From: Streptomyces sp. AM 2-1-1
GTDB lineage: Bacteria > Actinomycetota > Actinomycetes > Streptomycetales > Streptomycetaceae
DNA: 64,000 bases
Reading direction: 5' to 3'
Assembly (NCBI RefSeq): GCF_029167645.1
Contig: NZ_CP119147.1
Location: 3,534,001 to 3,598,000, forward strand
The notes under the pieces are model-generated. The model did no database searches. It was given only the letters and a program-made list of their open reading frames with translations, and was not told where the DNA came from. Of the stretch, positions 25,544 to 32,937 are shown one piece after another. How positions within the stretch are numbered: the first letter of the stretch is position 1; each line of letters begins with the position of its first letter. A program made the translations under genes and the position numbers.

Positions 25544-25714
25544 GAGCCATGATCATCCAACGCTCAAAATCCACTTTCGACACACGGCCTAGAACCGGGG
25601 TTCTCCCGTGGAACGCAGCTCCGGCATATCGCAGAGGCAAAGTCGCCCCACCGACACAATCGCCACCCGGAATTGCACGCACAGTCACCCTTGCGGAATG
25701 TCCGATTTTGGGCG

Positions 25715-25742
25715 TTGACTCTTAAGACTCACCGTCTACAGT
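25715..25742 (+). promoter_or_regulatory. Strong promoter-like sequence without an obvious gene
   Basis: TTGACT (25715-25720), 16-bp spacer, TACAGT (25737-25742). A short GC stem (CCGCC/GGCGG, ~25786-25798) lies ~45 bp downstream. No rightward coding region follows before the convergent DUF3800-like gene ends at 25819, so it may produce a short RNA running into that gene's 3' end. Confidence 0.4.
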
Positions 25743-25818
25743 GAAAGAGCGCGGACGGTCGTCTGCTGGTCGGAAACGTCAGCACCCGCCTTGGGCGGCT
25801 TAAGCCGATCGACGCGCT

Positions 25819-26646
25819 TCACAGGGCCGCTACCCACGGGTACGCGGCCTTTGTGCTGCCGTTCCACGGGTGCATCTTCAGCCCGTACGAGGTCAGCGGC
25901 GCGCCACCTCGCCGGTAGAGTCGCGGACTCAACTCATGGAGATACCGGGTCTCGACGTTGCCGTACTTGTCCGGGTTGAATGCCGTGTGCGTCGCTGACG
26001 CCGCAATGTCCGCAGCTTGCAGCATCTCGATCCGCTTCGGCTGATCCATGCGCCCGCCCTTCGGGTCGAGCGCCGGCCAGTGGATCCGGCAGTCGGCGGA
26101 GCCACGCAGGTTCGCCTCGTACTCCCGGAGCTTGAACAGCTGCATCCGCACAATGTGCGCCAATGTGTACGTAAGGGTTGCCGACGAGTCCCGCGCGTGC
26201 CAGGAGAGACGCTCCAGCAGAAAGCGGAGCGTGTAGAGGTACGCCTGGTCCTCATTCAGCTGTGAGGCCCCTCCCAGCTGACGCTTGGCAACCACGACGC
26301 TGGAGATCGTCGCCCACTCCTGAGCCCCGAGAGACTTCGCCGCGTGAAGCCGATCGCTGTGCGCGTTGAAATTCTGCCAATGGAGGGTGTCCCCTGGCCT
26401 CCGCCGGAGATCACGTCGAAGGCCAGCGAGGAAGTCTGACGCCGCTGCTACGTCCTCATCCGCGACGACTACGGCCGACATGACGAAGTAGTCACCTGAC
26501 GCCTTCGAGTGGGATCGGACACCCGCCTCATCGACATAGGCGTGCAGCTTCCGCGGGGGTACCAGCGCCCGCGGCTCCTGCGGAGGCACCGACTGCATGA
26601 ACGACACGTGCGACCACTCCATCCCGACGAAGAGAAACGACTGCAT
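25819..26646 (-). CDS. DUF3800-like protein
   Basis: About 275 residues if started at ATG 26646; ATG 26727, 26622 and 26598 are alternatives and none has a strong ribosome binding site. The core KLHAYVDEAGVRSHSKASGD, HWQNFNAHSDRLH and terminal MLQAADIAASATHTAF match DUF3800, an RNase H-like fold with Asp residues at the presumed active site. Found in phages and defence islands, no proven role. Leftward and AT-richer than neighbours, so an acquired accessory gene. Confidence 0.75.
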   Translation of the reverse strand: MQSFLFVGMEWSHVSFMQSVPPQEPRALVPPRKLHAYVDEAGVRSHSKASGDYFVMSAVVVADEDVAAASDFLAGLRRDLRRRPGDTLHWQNFNAHSDRLHAAKSLGAQEWATISSVVVAKRQLGGASQLNEDQAYLYTLRFLLERLSWHARDSSATLTYTLAHIVRMQLFKLREYEANLRGSADCRIHWPALDPKGGRMDQPKRIEMLQAADIAASATHTAFNPDKYGNVETRYLHELSPRLYRRGGAPLTSYGLKMHPWNGSTKAAYPWVAAL

Positions 26647-27074
26647 GCACTTGATGCCGTCGTTCGCGGGACGGCGACTTGGGTACATCGCAGTTCGATC
26701 GTGGCATGCAACCCACCCGCAATACAACGGAGGTTATTCCGTTCTCTGTGGGCAGCCGTCGTCAACCTGGGGATAACTCCGTGGATTTGATCAACATCTC
26801 TGTGCATAACGCTGTGTACAGCGCGCGGATCGAGAAATGCAACCACGCTCTGACCTGCACCTTCCTTGAGGTCGGGCAGTGGATATGAATGATCGTCAAG
26901 ATCTGTGCATAACTTGCCGATCAAGGTTGGCCACATGGCCGGATGAATCCCTCGGAGCAGCTGGACGCGCCTCCGTCCACCAGGTCGACCCGGCTCGGCG
27001 CGGAGATATCCCAACTGGAGCACTCGACACGCGCCACCCGCACACCAACACACACCTCGCGCGACCCAGGCGGC
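26647..27074. other. AT-richer non-coding region with DnaA-box-like sequences
   Basis: No plausible gene. Less GC-rich than its surroundings. TGTGCATAA (reverse complement TTATGCACA, fitting TTATNCACA) occurs at 26801 and 26904, and TGGGGATAA at 26768. Also contains repeated CTGTG motifs. Probably promoter/leader of the leftward DUF3800-like gene; an origin-like function is possible. Confidence 0.4.
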
Positions 27075-27305
27075 TCACCGCCCAGCCGAGCCGGTGTCCA
27101 GGTCCGTCCTCTGCCCCTGCCGGCTCTTCCGTCCGGCGAAATAGGGGCGAGCGAGTCGGTAGTCCACCGCGCTGGACCGGCCGACCTGGACGACCGGCGG
27201 GAAGGTCTCGTCAGACCTCGCGAGTTGAGAGATCCGCTGGTGGGAGATCTTCTCCACTACTCCGTCGCTGACCAAGCGCCGGGCCAGCTCCCTGAACGAC
27301 AGCAT
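27075..27305 (-). CDS. Small helix-turn-helix DNA-binding protein
   Basis: 76 residues from ATG 27305, preceded by GAGGGAGGG. LSFRELARRLVSDGVVEKISHQRISQLA forms an HTH of the AlpA/MerR-like group, then FPPVVQVGRSSAVDYRLARPYF supplies the wing. A typical excisionase or small regulator size. Divergent from the rightward membrane-protein operon; may control its promoter, which carries a palindrome at 27357. Confidence 0.7.
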   Translation of the reverse strand: MLSFRELARRLVSDGVVEKISHQRISQLARSDETFPPVVQVGRSSAVDYRLARPYFAGRKSRQGQRTDLDTGSAGR

Positions 27306-27356
27306 TTCGGGCCCTCCCTCTGCTTCGACCACAGGGCACCACTCTCTCTGACTTCA

Positions 27357-27385
27357 TTGCCATATGGCAAGGAAGTCGCTACGGT
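27357..27385 (+). promoter_or_regulatory. Promoter with palindromic operator before the membrane operon
   Basis: TTGCCA (27357-27362), 17-bp spacer, TACGGT (27380-27385). The -35 lies inside a perfect palindrome TTGCCATATGGCAA (27357-27370). Located between the small HTH gene and the operon starting at 27472, suggesting negative control. Confidence 0.55.
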
Positions 27386-27405
27386 CGTACTCGCACCAAT
27401 GGAAC

Positions 27406-27440
27406 GGCCCCGGTCAGCGCTAGTGACGCCGACCGGGGCC
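27406..27440 (+). terminator. Leader hairpin upstream of the membrane operon
   Basis: 10-bp perfect stem GGCCCCGGTC / GACCGGGGCC between the promoter and the first gene; attenuator or 5' stabiliser. Confidence 0.45.
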
Positions 27441-27471
27441 AGCCATCCCCTGCTTTCTCAGGAGGACAGCC

Positions 27472-28044
27472 ATGCGCGATCGTAACCGCGCCGCCGCCGA
27501 GTACGTCTCGGGCCCCGACATGGACACCGTGCTCGACCAGGCCCGCACCGCCCTGGACACCCCGACCCGCGAGCTCCTCGCCCACATCGGGACCGCCCTG
27601 CGCACGATCCACCCCACCCTCGCCATGCGCGAGGTCACCCGACTCGCCTACGCCGGACGCACCGCCGGCGACGCCCACGGCCTCGGCACCCCGCGCGCCG
27701 CCGCCGCCCTGCGGCTGCTGCTGCGCCACATGCCGCGCGTCGACTCGCCCGTCCCGCCCTCGCCGATCACCCGCGCCGAGTACGGGATGCGCCTCCTGCA
27801 GACGGCCGGCCCCGCCGCCGCCCAGTACGCCACCGCGCTCTTCCGCCGGGCCGCCGCCGCGGAGCTCGCCGAGGCCCAGCGCCGGGCCCAGGCGGAGCGC
27901 GTCGCCGAGCTCCACCGCCTGGCCGACGCCGACTACGCCGCGGCACGCCCCGCCCGCGAGCGGTTCGCCCACGCCGCCCTCGCGCACGCCACCGACGCGC
28001 CTGGCGCCCGGGTGCTCACCGCCCGCACCTCCTGGGAGGCCTGA
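27472..28044 (+). CDS. Hypothetical Ala-rich helical protein
   Basis: 190 residues. Nearly all helix, with repeated RRAAAAELAEAQRRAQAERVAE type stretches; no membrane segment. ATG preceded by CAGGAGGA. First gene of an operon of small membrane proteins resembling the spread region of Streptomyces plasmids and AICEs. Function unknown. Confidence 0.7.
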   Translation: MRDRNRAAAEYVSGPDMDTVLDQARTALDTPTRELLAHIGTALRTIHPTLAMREVTRLAYAGRTAGDAHGLGTPRAAAALRLLLRHMPRVDSPVPPSPITRAEYGMRLLQTAGPAAAQYATALFRRAAAAELAEAQRRAQAERVAELHRLADADYAAARPARERFAHAALAHATDAPGARVLTARTSWEA

Positions 28045-28046
28045 CC

Positions 28047-28118
28047 GTGCGCGCTCTCTACCTCCTGACCATGACGGTGTTCCCGGTCGTCATCGTCGTC
28101 ATCCTCGTCACCCGCTGA
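28047..28118 (+). CDS. Single-helix membrane micro-protein
   Basis: 23 residues, GTG start two bases after the preceding stop: MRALYLLTMTVFPVVIVVIL then VTR. One transmembrane helix. CTGGGAGG lies in the end of the upstream gene at suitable spacing. Such tiny proteins are common in plasmid/ICE spread operons; existence is inferred from operon packing. Confidence 0.5.
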   Translation: MRALYLLTMTVFPVVIVVILVTR

Positions 28119-28191
28119 CCGACCCCGTACGGCCAGGCCCCGCGCACCGTCGTGGGGCCCGGCCGCCGTTTCCCGCTCCCGGAGGAGCAGC

Positions 28192-29250
28192 GTGACCACC
28201 GAACCCGTTGCCGCGCAGCAACAGTTGCCCGGCGTGAAGTACCGCCCCGAGGCCCGCACCCGCCTCGTCCCGCACACCCTGAACGGGCGCACCAGGATGG
28301 TGAAGGAGGCCTACGTCGTTCAGGTGCCGGTCCCGCCGAGGGACTGGGACCACATCGTCACCACCGGTGCCCTCGCGGCCTCCCTCGTCCTCCTGGCCGT
28401 CGCCCTGGTGTGGTCGACCGCGAGCATCGGCGACTACCTCGCCCGTGCCATCACCGCGCCGATCGCCTACCTGTGCGCCAGCGCGTGCGCCCTCGGCTGG
28501 ATGATCTGCATGGCCCTGGAGTGGCTCGCCCGCTACGACGCCGCCCGCGCGGCCGGCCCCCGCGCCGCCGGGACGGTTTTCCTGCTCCTCGACATGGCGG
28601 CCGTCGCCGCCCACGGCTGGACCGAGGACTCCCTGTACGTCGGTCTCGCCGGGGCCGCCGTCTCCGCCGTCGCGAAGAAGATGTTCAGCGTCGTGATGGA
28701 GCACCAAGCCCGGCCGCTTCCCGACCGCACCCGGGCCTGGCTCCTCGAAGAGGAGGCGGAGATCAGCGCCGCCCTCGCCCTCTCCGCCCGGACCCGCCAC
28801 CTCGCCCGCATCCAGGCCCAGGCCACCGCCTACGCCCCCGCCCTCCCGCCCGCGGACACCACCCAGGACACCGACCTGGACACGCCAGGACAGCTGTCCC
28901 CGACTGTCCGGTCCGCTGTCCGGGCGATCCGATCCACCGTCCCGGACCTGTCCCCCGACGACGTTCTGGAGCACCTCGACACCCTCGGCCTGGACTACGA
29001 CGAAGACGTTGTCCGCGTTGTCCTGGACAACCAGGACAACCCCCAGGACAGGCGAGACACCAGGTCAACGGGCCCTCTGCCGTCCATCGCCCCGCCCGGA
29101 CAGACCGTCACGGACAGCATCAGGACAGCCCTGTCCTCCGGTGTCCAGGACAAGGACAGCGTCCTGTCCTACGTCAAGAGACTCCACCCGACCGCAGCGG
29201 ACCCGTCCATCGTCCGGATCCTCAACCGCGAGCTGGAGAAGACCGGATGA
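28192..29250 (+). CDS. SpdB-like membrane protein
   Basis: 352 residues, GTG start with GGAGGAG upstream. Three or four transmembrane helices between residues ~50 and ~165 (ALAASLVLLAVALVW, APIAYLCASACALGWMI, AGTVFLLLDMAAVAAHGW, GLAGAAVSAVAKKMF). Long cytoplasmic C-terminal region, whose DNA is packed with GGACA/TGTCC motifs. Layout resembles plasmid spread protein SpdB2; no TraB translocase is encoded anywhere in the prophage. Confidence 0.65.
   Translation: MTTEPVAAQQQLPGVKYRPEARTRLVPHTLNGRTRMVKEAYVVQVPVPPRDWDHIVTTGALAASLVLLAVALVWSTASIGDYLARAITAPIAYLCASACALGWMICMALEWLARYDAARAAGPRAAGTVFLLLDMAAVAAHGWTEDSLYVGLAGAAVSAVAKKMFSVVMEHQARPLPDRTRAWLLEEEAEISAALALSARTRHLARIQAQATAYAPALPPADTTQDTDLDTPGQLSPTVRSAVRAIRSTVPDLSPDDVLEHLDTLGLDYDEDVVRVVLDNQDNPQDRRDTRSTGPLPSIAPPGQTVTDSIRTALSSGVQDKDSVLSYVKRLHPTAADPSIVRILNRELEKTG
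28866..29168. repeat. Dense GGACA/TGTCC cluster inside the SpdB-like gene
   Basis: About twenty copies of pentamer GGACA or its complement lie within ~300 bp, e.g. 28867, 28887, 28893, 29033, 29046, 29122, 29147, 29153, 29164, several as inverted pairs such as AGGACAGCTGTCC and TTGTCCTGGACAA. One or two would be expected by chance. Confidence 0.7.
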
Positions 29251-29822
29251 GCCACCGCCCAATCACCCCGACCCGCATCATCCCGGCCGGCGCCCCGCTC
29301 CCCGACCGGGGCCCGCTCCCCGGCGAGCTCCCCCCGTGGTGGCGCACCCCGGCACCGGCCGCCGCCGCACCGCCGGTCCCGCCCCCGCCGCCGATCACCA
29401 CCGCGCCCCCGCCCGCCCCGGCCCCGGCGCCGCTCCCGCCGCAGGTGCACGTCCACGTCGTCCTGCCGTACGAGCCCGAGCCCGAGCCGACCCGCCGCCA
29501 GCGCCTCTGGGCGTGGGTACGCACCCTCGGCAAGCCCTGGCAGCTCGGCGGCGCCATCGCGCTGACCGTCCTCCCAATCCCCGGCGTCGGGTACAGCGTC
29601 GCCACCATCTGGGCGTACGGCGTCTCCGAGACCCGCGCCGAGTGGGGGCAGGGCGCCGGATACGCCCTCGCACTCACCCCGCTCACCGTCGCCGTCATCC
29701 GCATCACCACAGGCGGCGGGACCCTCCGCCGCCTGCTGCTCCTGGCCGTCTCACTCGTCGGCCTCACCGGAGCCATCCACCTCTACGACCCCATCACCTG
29801 GATCACCGGAGTACGCCCGTGA
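29247..29822 (+). CDS. Membrane protein with Pro-rich N-terminus
   Basis: 191 residues; ATG overlaps the previous stop. The first ~75 residues are Pro/Ala-rich and cytoplasmic-looking, then RRQRLWAWVRTLGKPW and three hydrophobic helices (GGAIALTVLPIPGVGYSVATIW, YALALTPLTVAVIRI, LLLLAVSLVGLTGAI). Likely complex partner of the other membrane proteins in this operon. Confidence 0.7.
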   Translation: MSHRPITPTRIIPAGAPLPDRGPLPGELPPWWRTPAPAAAAPPVPPPPPITTAPPPAPAPAPLPPQVHVHVVLPYEPEPEPTRRQRLWAWVRTLGKPWQLGGAIALTVLPIPGVGYSVATIWAYGVSETRAEWGQGAGYALALTPLTVAVIRITTGGGTLRRLLLLAVSLVGLTGAIHLYDPITWITGVRP

Positions 29823-30319
29823 ACACCGCTCTCAGCCTCGCCGGAGTCGCCGCCGGCCTCGCCATCATGTGGGCGAACTTCCGCCCCTGGTGGAAGGGCA
29901 ACCGCGACCCCAAAGCCCTACTTCCGTACGGCGCCGGGTGGCTCCTCGGAGCCCTCGCCACCATCTGTGTCGGCGGCGCACTCGGCTGGGGCGCAGCCGG
30001 AATCGCCGGCCTCCTGTCCAAGGGCAGCAACACCGCAGTCGGCAGCGTCGTCGGCACCGAAGCGGCCTCCCTCTCCACAGGCCGCATGGGCACCCTCACT
30101 CCCGAGGGCGGAATCGTCGTCGCCCTGGTCCTCGTCGCGGTCGTCCTCCTGCACCGGGCGTCCGGAAAACTGGACCGCCGCCGCATCCTGGGCGGCATCA
30201 TCACCGGCGCGCTGCTGGCATTCCTGCCCGGCGTCGCCGCCCAGCTCGGATTCCTGCCCGAGACCGCCAACATGATCGGCGCGTGGGGCGCGGACCTCGC
30301 CAGCCAGGGCAGCGCATGA
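29819..30319 (+). CDS. Multi-pass membrane protein
   Basis: 166 residues, GTG start overlapping the preceding stop. Four hydrophobic segments: N-terminal SLAGVAAGLAIMW, LGALATICVGGALGW, GGIVVALVLVAVVLLH and ILGGIITGALLAFLPGVA. Short loops. Same coupled operon; function unknown. Confidence 0.7.
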   Translation: MNTALSLAGVAAGLAIMWANFRPWWKGNRDPKALLPYGAGWLLGALATICVGGALGWGAAGIAGLLSKGSNTAVGSVVGTEAASLSTGRMGTLTPEGGIVVALVLVAVVLLHRASGKLDRRRILGGIITGALLAFLPGVAAQLGFLPETANMIGAWGADLASQGSA

Positions 30320-30966
30320 ACCGCGCCACGGTCGGCTGGACCATCCGAACGACCACCCGCCAGGGCGCCGCCGCCTACCTCCGCATCTCCCGCCGTTCCG
30401 CGCACCAACTCGCCGCCGGATCCAGCCTTCTCGCGCACCGCATCACTGACCGGGCCACCGCCTGGGTCCGCGCCGGCCGCCGCGACGACCTCACCGGCCT
30501 GCCCGCGGTCCTCGGCTGCGCCCTGCGCCTGGTGCTCCTCGCCGCCGGGACGTACGGCCTGTGGCGACTCGTCCGGCAGTGGCCCGCACTCCTCTGGCTG
30601 ATCGTGCCCGTGTGGTGCTGGCGGGCCCTCCGGGCGACCCCCGACGACGCGGTCCCCGAGACGGCTCCCGAGGCACCCGGACCGGACCCCCGCGACGCCG
30701 TCCTCCGGCTGCTGTATGAGGCCCTCGGCGACCGCCCCTCGATGTACCTCTCCGACCTCCTCCAGCACCTCCAGAAGGAGGGCCACGGGAAGGGCTGGAC
30801 AGTGGCCACCCTGCGGGCCCGTCTGGAGGCCCTCGGTATCCCCGTGGAGATGCGGCTCAAGACCGGCGGTAGGGGCGCCAGCAGGGGGGTCGTCAGGGCT
30901 CAGCTCCCGCCCCTCTCCCAGCCCGACCCCGCAGGCCTGTCTCCCGCCCCGTCTACCGCCGCCTGA
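30316..30966 (+). CDS. Membrane protein with C-terminal winged helix
   Basis: 216 residues; ATG overlaps the previous stop. Two adjacent transmembrane helices (~65-110: ALRLVLLAAGTYGLW, ALLWLIVPVWCWRAL). The C-terminal ~80 residues (LLYEALGDRPSMYLSDLLQH, WTVATLRARLEALGIPVE) look like a winged-helix DNA-binding domain. A membrane-tethered DNA-binding protein would fit a DNA transfer or partition role. Last gene of the operon; TCTACC repeats follow immediately. Confidence 0.7.
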   Translation: MNRATVGWTIRTTTRQGAAAYLRISRRSAHQLAAGSSLLAHRITDRATAWVRAGRRDDLTGLPAVLGCALRLVLLAAGTYGLWRLVRQWPALLWLIVPVWCWRALRATPDDAVPETAPEAPGPDPRDAVLRLLYEALGDRPSMYLSDLLQHLQKEGHGKGWTVATLRARLEALGIPVEMRLKTGGRGASRGVVRAQLPPLSQPDPAGLSPAPSTAA

Positions 30967-31025
30967 CCTGCACGTCTACCTGCTGATCTACCGCCATCTA
31001 CCGAGGGCTCTACCGCCGATCTACC
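30952..31025. repeat. Six helically phased TCTACC repeats
   Basis: TCTACC at 30952, 30975, 30987, 30997, 31009 and 31020, steps 23, 12, 10, 12 and 11 bp. The first copy is in the 3' end of the winged-helix membrane gene, the rest in the intergenic space. Phasing suggests a multimeric protein binding site. Confidence 0.7.
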
Positions 31026-31143
31026 CCGCTCGGTGCCCTGACGCCTGCCCGGCCCGACCGGGTGGTGAGGGGAGCCGGACAGCCCGGCACCACCGCCCAT
31101 CAGACCATCAACGCGCTCAGCGTTGAGACGAGAGGATGACCCC

Positions 31144-31353
31144 ATGAGCGAGCGAGTGAACGTACGAGTGCTGCTGTTGTTCGGCGACCAGGCGGAGGTG
31201 GTGGCGGATGCTCCGGATGCGGATGTGCCGGCCCGGTACTCGGCGGCCGAGGTCGCGGCGGCGGCCGGGGTAGCGGTGTCGGAGCTTCCCGGGATGCGGC
31301 TGTCGGCGGTGGTGGGGGCTGATGGCCACCTGACCGGGTGGCGGCAGCGCTGA
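31144..31353 (+). CDS. Hypothetical small protein
   Basis: 69 residues, ATG with GAGAGGA upstream. VNVRVLLLFGDQAEVV then Ala-rich SAAEVAAAAGVAVSELPGMRL, which could form a small HTH-like or ferredoxin-like fold. Followed by a terminator at 31368-31399. Confidence 0.65.
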   Translation: MSERVNVRVLLLFGDQAEVVADAPDADVPARYSAAEVAAAAGVAVSELPGMRLSAVVGADGHLTGWRQR

Positions 31354-31367
31354 TCTGACGGTTCGGC

Positions 31368-31399
31368 AGGGCCCCACTTCGTTCGCGGGTTGGGGCCCT
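31368..31399 (+). terminator. Terminator
   Basis: AGGGCCCCA / TGGGGCCCT stem with 14-nt loop followed by T and A residues; separates the preceding gene from the triplicated cassettes. Confidence 0.75.
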
Positions 31400-31416
31400 T
31401 ATCGCCATCCATAGCG

Positions 31417-31445
31417 TTGCCTTTCAATGGCGTTTATGCCATACT
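31417..31445 (+). promoter_or_regulatory. Cassette 1 promoter-operator
   Basis: TTGCCT (31417-31422), 17-bp spacer, CATACT (31440-31445). Palindrome ATGGC-N6-GCCAT (31427-31442) fills the spacer. A GGGGGCCGCGAACCCCC hairpin follows in the leader. Nearly identical sequences precede the next two genes. Confidence 0.8.
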
Positions 31446-31504
31446 GGAGACACAAGGAAGGGGGCCGCGAACCCCCGACCTCCACCCAACCGAGAGGACC
31501 GACA

Positions 31505-31873
31505 ATGTCGGATCACGAAGAGCAGATGACGGCGATGGTCGCCGAGCGGCTGACCAGCACCTACGGGGCCCTCGTCGCCGCGTGCGCCCTGCTCCCGATC
31601 CCGATCGCCCTGCCGACCGGCGTCGTGAGCAACCTGGAGATGGTCCCGGCGCTGCGCCGGATCGAGACGCTGGCGGAGGAGCAGCCGATGCCGGAGCTCC
31701 AGCAGTCGGAGCTGTACACGGCCGCGATGCTGTGGCTCGCAGCGGCGGACGTTTTCAGCCTGCTGGTTGAGGAGTACGTCGAGGCCCGTGCGGCGGGTGC
31801 GCTCGGCATCCTGCTGACCGTCCGGGAGGCAATCCACGAGCTCGGGACCTGGTTGCTGACCCAGGAGGACTGA
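31505..31873 (+). CDS. Cassette 1 small protein (three-member family)
   Basis: 122 residues, start ATG with GAGAGGA upstream. All-helical: STYGALVAACALLPIPIALP, VSNLEMVPALRRIETLAEEQ, PMPELQQSELYTAAMLWLAA, LLVEEYVEAR. About half the residues match the cassette 2 protein; cassette 3 is more distant. No known family. Own promoter and terminator make it a self-contained unit. Confidence 0.85.
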   Translation: MSDHEEQMTAMVAERLTSTYGALVAACALLPIPIALPTGVVSNLEMVPALRRIETLAEEQPMPELQQSELYTAAMLWLAAADVFSLLVEEYVEARAAGALGILLTVREAIHELGTWLLTQED

Positions 31874-31883
31874 CCCACCGACG

Positions 31884-31912
31884 GAGGCTCCCGGCATCCA
31901 GCCGGGGGCCTC
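31884..31912 (+). terminator. Cassette 1 terminator
   Basis: GAGGCTCCCGGC / GCCGGGGGCCTC around ATCCA, then CCCCTTTC. Starts 11 bases after the stop. Confidence 0.8.
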
Positions 31913-31929
31913 CCCCTTTCCGCTTACCG

Positions 31930-31958
31930 TTGCCTTTCAATGGTCAATATGCCATACT
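31930..31958 (+). promoter_or_regulatory. Cassette 2 promoter-operator
   Basis: TTGCCT (31930-31935), 17-bp spacer, CATACT (31953-31958); operator ATGGTCAATATGCCAT (31940-31955). Leader hairpin GGGGCCGCGAACCCC conserved with cassettes 1 and 3. Confidence 0.8.
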
Positions 31959-32015
31959 GGAGACACGGAGAAGGGGCCGCGAACCCCGACTCACCACCCA
32001 GAGAAAGGACCGACG

Positions 32016-32384
32016 ATGTCGGACTTCGAAGAGATGGCGATGCGCAAGCTCAGCGCACACCTGTCCACCACCTACAGCAGCATCGCCACCGCGTGCGCGG
32101 CGCTGCCGATCCCGGTCATCATCCCGACCGGCGCCGTCTCCAATCTGGAGGCCGTCCCGGCGATGCGCCGGGTACTGGCACTCGCGGCCGACCAGCCGAT
32201 GCCGGAGCTCCACCAGGCCGAGCTCTTCGGTGCTGCGGCCCACTGGCTCGGCGCCATGGACAGCTACAGCCTGCTGATCCGGGAGGAGTTTCACGAGGCC
32301 CGGACCTACTCGGCGGCTGCGAACCTCATCGCCGCTGATGGCGCGGTGATGGATCTCGCGGTCTGGCTGGCCGACAACTCCTGA
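32016..32384 (+). CDS. Cassette 2 small protein (three-member family)
   Basis: 122 residues. Aligns without gaps with cassette 1: STTYSSIATACAALPIPVII, VSNLEAVPAMRRVLALAADQ, PMPELHQAELFGAAAHWLGA, LLIREEFHEAR. Predicted helical bundle, acidic, cytosolic. Start ATG follows GAGAAAGGA. Confidence 0.85.
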   Translation: MSDFEEMAMRKLSAHLSTTYSSIATACAALPIPVIIPTGAVSNLEAVPAMRRVLALAADQPMPELHQAELFGAAAHWLGAMDSYSLLIREEFHEARTYSAAANLIAADGAVMDLAVWLADNS

Positions 32385-32392
32385 TCCAGGCA

Positions 32393-32425
32393 CTGCGGCC
32401 CCCGGCATCCAGTCGGGGGCCGCAG
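32393..32425 (+). terminator. Cassette 2 terminator
   Basis: Perfect 12-bp stem CTGCGGCCCCCG / CGGGGGCCGCAG with loop GCATCCAGT, 8 bases after the stop. Confidence 0.85.
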
Positions 32426-32435
32426 GTCCCAAGCG

Positions 32436-32464
32436 TTGCCTTTTAATGGCGTTGATGTCATACT
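32436..32464 (+). promoter_or_regulatory. Cassette 3 promoter-operator
   Basis: TTGCCT (32436-32441), 17-bp spacer, CATACT (32459-32464); operator ATGGCGTTGATGTCAT (32446-32461), one mismatch in the right half-site. Confidence 0.8.
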
Positions 32465-32522
32465 GGACTCACAAGGAAGGGGCCGCGAACCCCGACCACC
32501 ACCCACCACGAAAGGACCGACA

Positions 32523-32918
32523 GTGTCGGACTTCGAAGACCAGACCCGGAATCACCTCTCCGGCGAGATCGCCCAGGCGTACCGCACCCTCGCCACCATC
32601 AGCGAGAACCTGCCGATCGGGATCACCCTCCCGGCCCCGGTCGGCACCGAGCTGGTCCTCACGGACGCTATCCCCGCTGTCCGCCGGGCCATGATCCTCA
32701 TCGAGGAGCAGCCGCTCCCCGAGGCCCCGAAGGACCTCTACGTCAACGCCTGCTGCTACTGGCTCTCGGCAGTCGACGTCTTCACCATGCTGGTGGTGAA
32801 CGGCTTCCACTCCGCCCGAGCGCTCAGCATCGCCCGGGTCCTGGAAGACGGCGACACCGCACGGCGCGAGCTGAGCACCTGGCTCACAGACCGGTGGCTC
32901 GAAGAGAACGACCAGTAG
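32523..32918 (+). CDS. Cassette 3 small protein (three-member family)
   Basis: 131 residues, GTG start with GAAAGGA upstream. Shares MSDFED, the NLPIGITLP region, IPAVRRAMILIEEQPLPE, YWLSAVDVFTMLV and SARALSIARVL with the other two, plus three extra residues in the first loop and a longer charged C-terminus. The most diverged member. Confidence 0.85.
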   Translation: MSDFEDQTRNHLSGEIAQAYRTLATISENLPIGITLPAPVGTELVLTDAIPAVRRAMILIEEQPLPEAPKDLYVNACCYWLSAVDVFTMLVVNGFHSARALSIARVLEDGDTARRELSTWLTDRWLEENDQ

Positions 32919-32937
32919 CCCCACCACCCACCACCGT

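Larger units (their letters stand above)
23856..25591. mobile_element. IS5-type insertion element with a passenger gene
   Basis: Terminal inverted repeats: left GGGCGTGTGTCGGAAGTGG from 23858 and right (reverse complement) GGCCGTGTGTCGAAAGTGG ending at 25589, differing at two positions. Both ends sit in CTAG, giving a TA duplication as in IS427-group elements. About 1.73 kb, much longer than the ~0.9 kb needed for the transposase alone; the extra 0.8 kb holds a separate gene. No second copy of the terminal repeat is seen next to the transposase stop. Confidence 0.75.
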
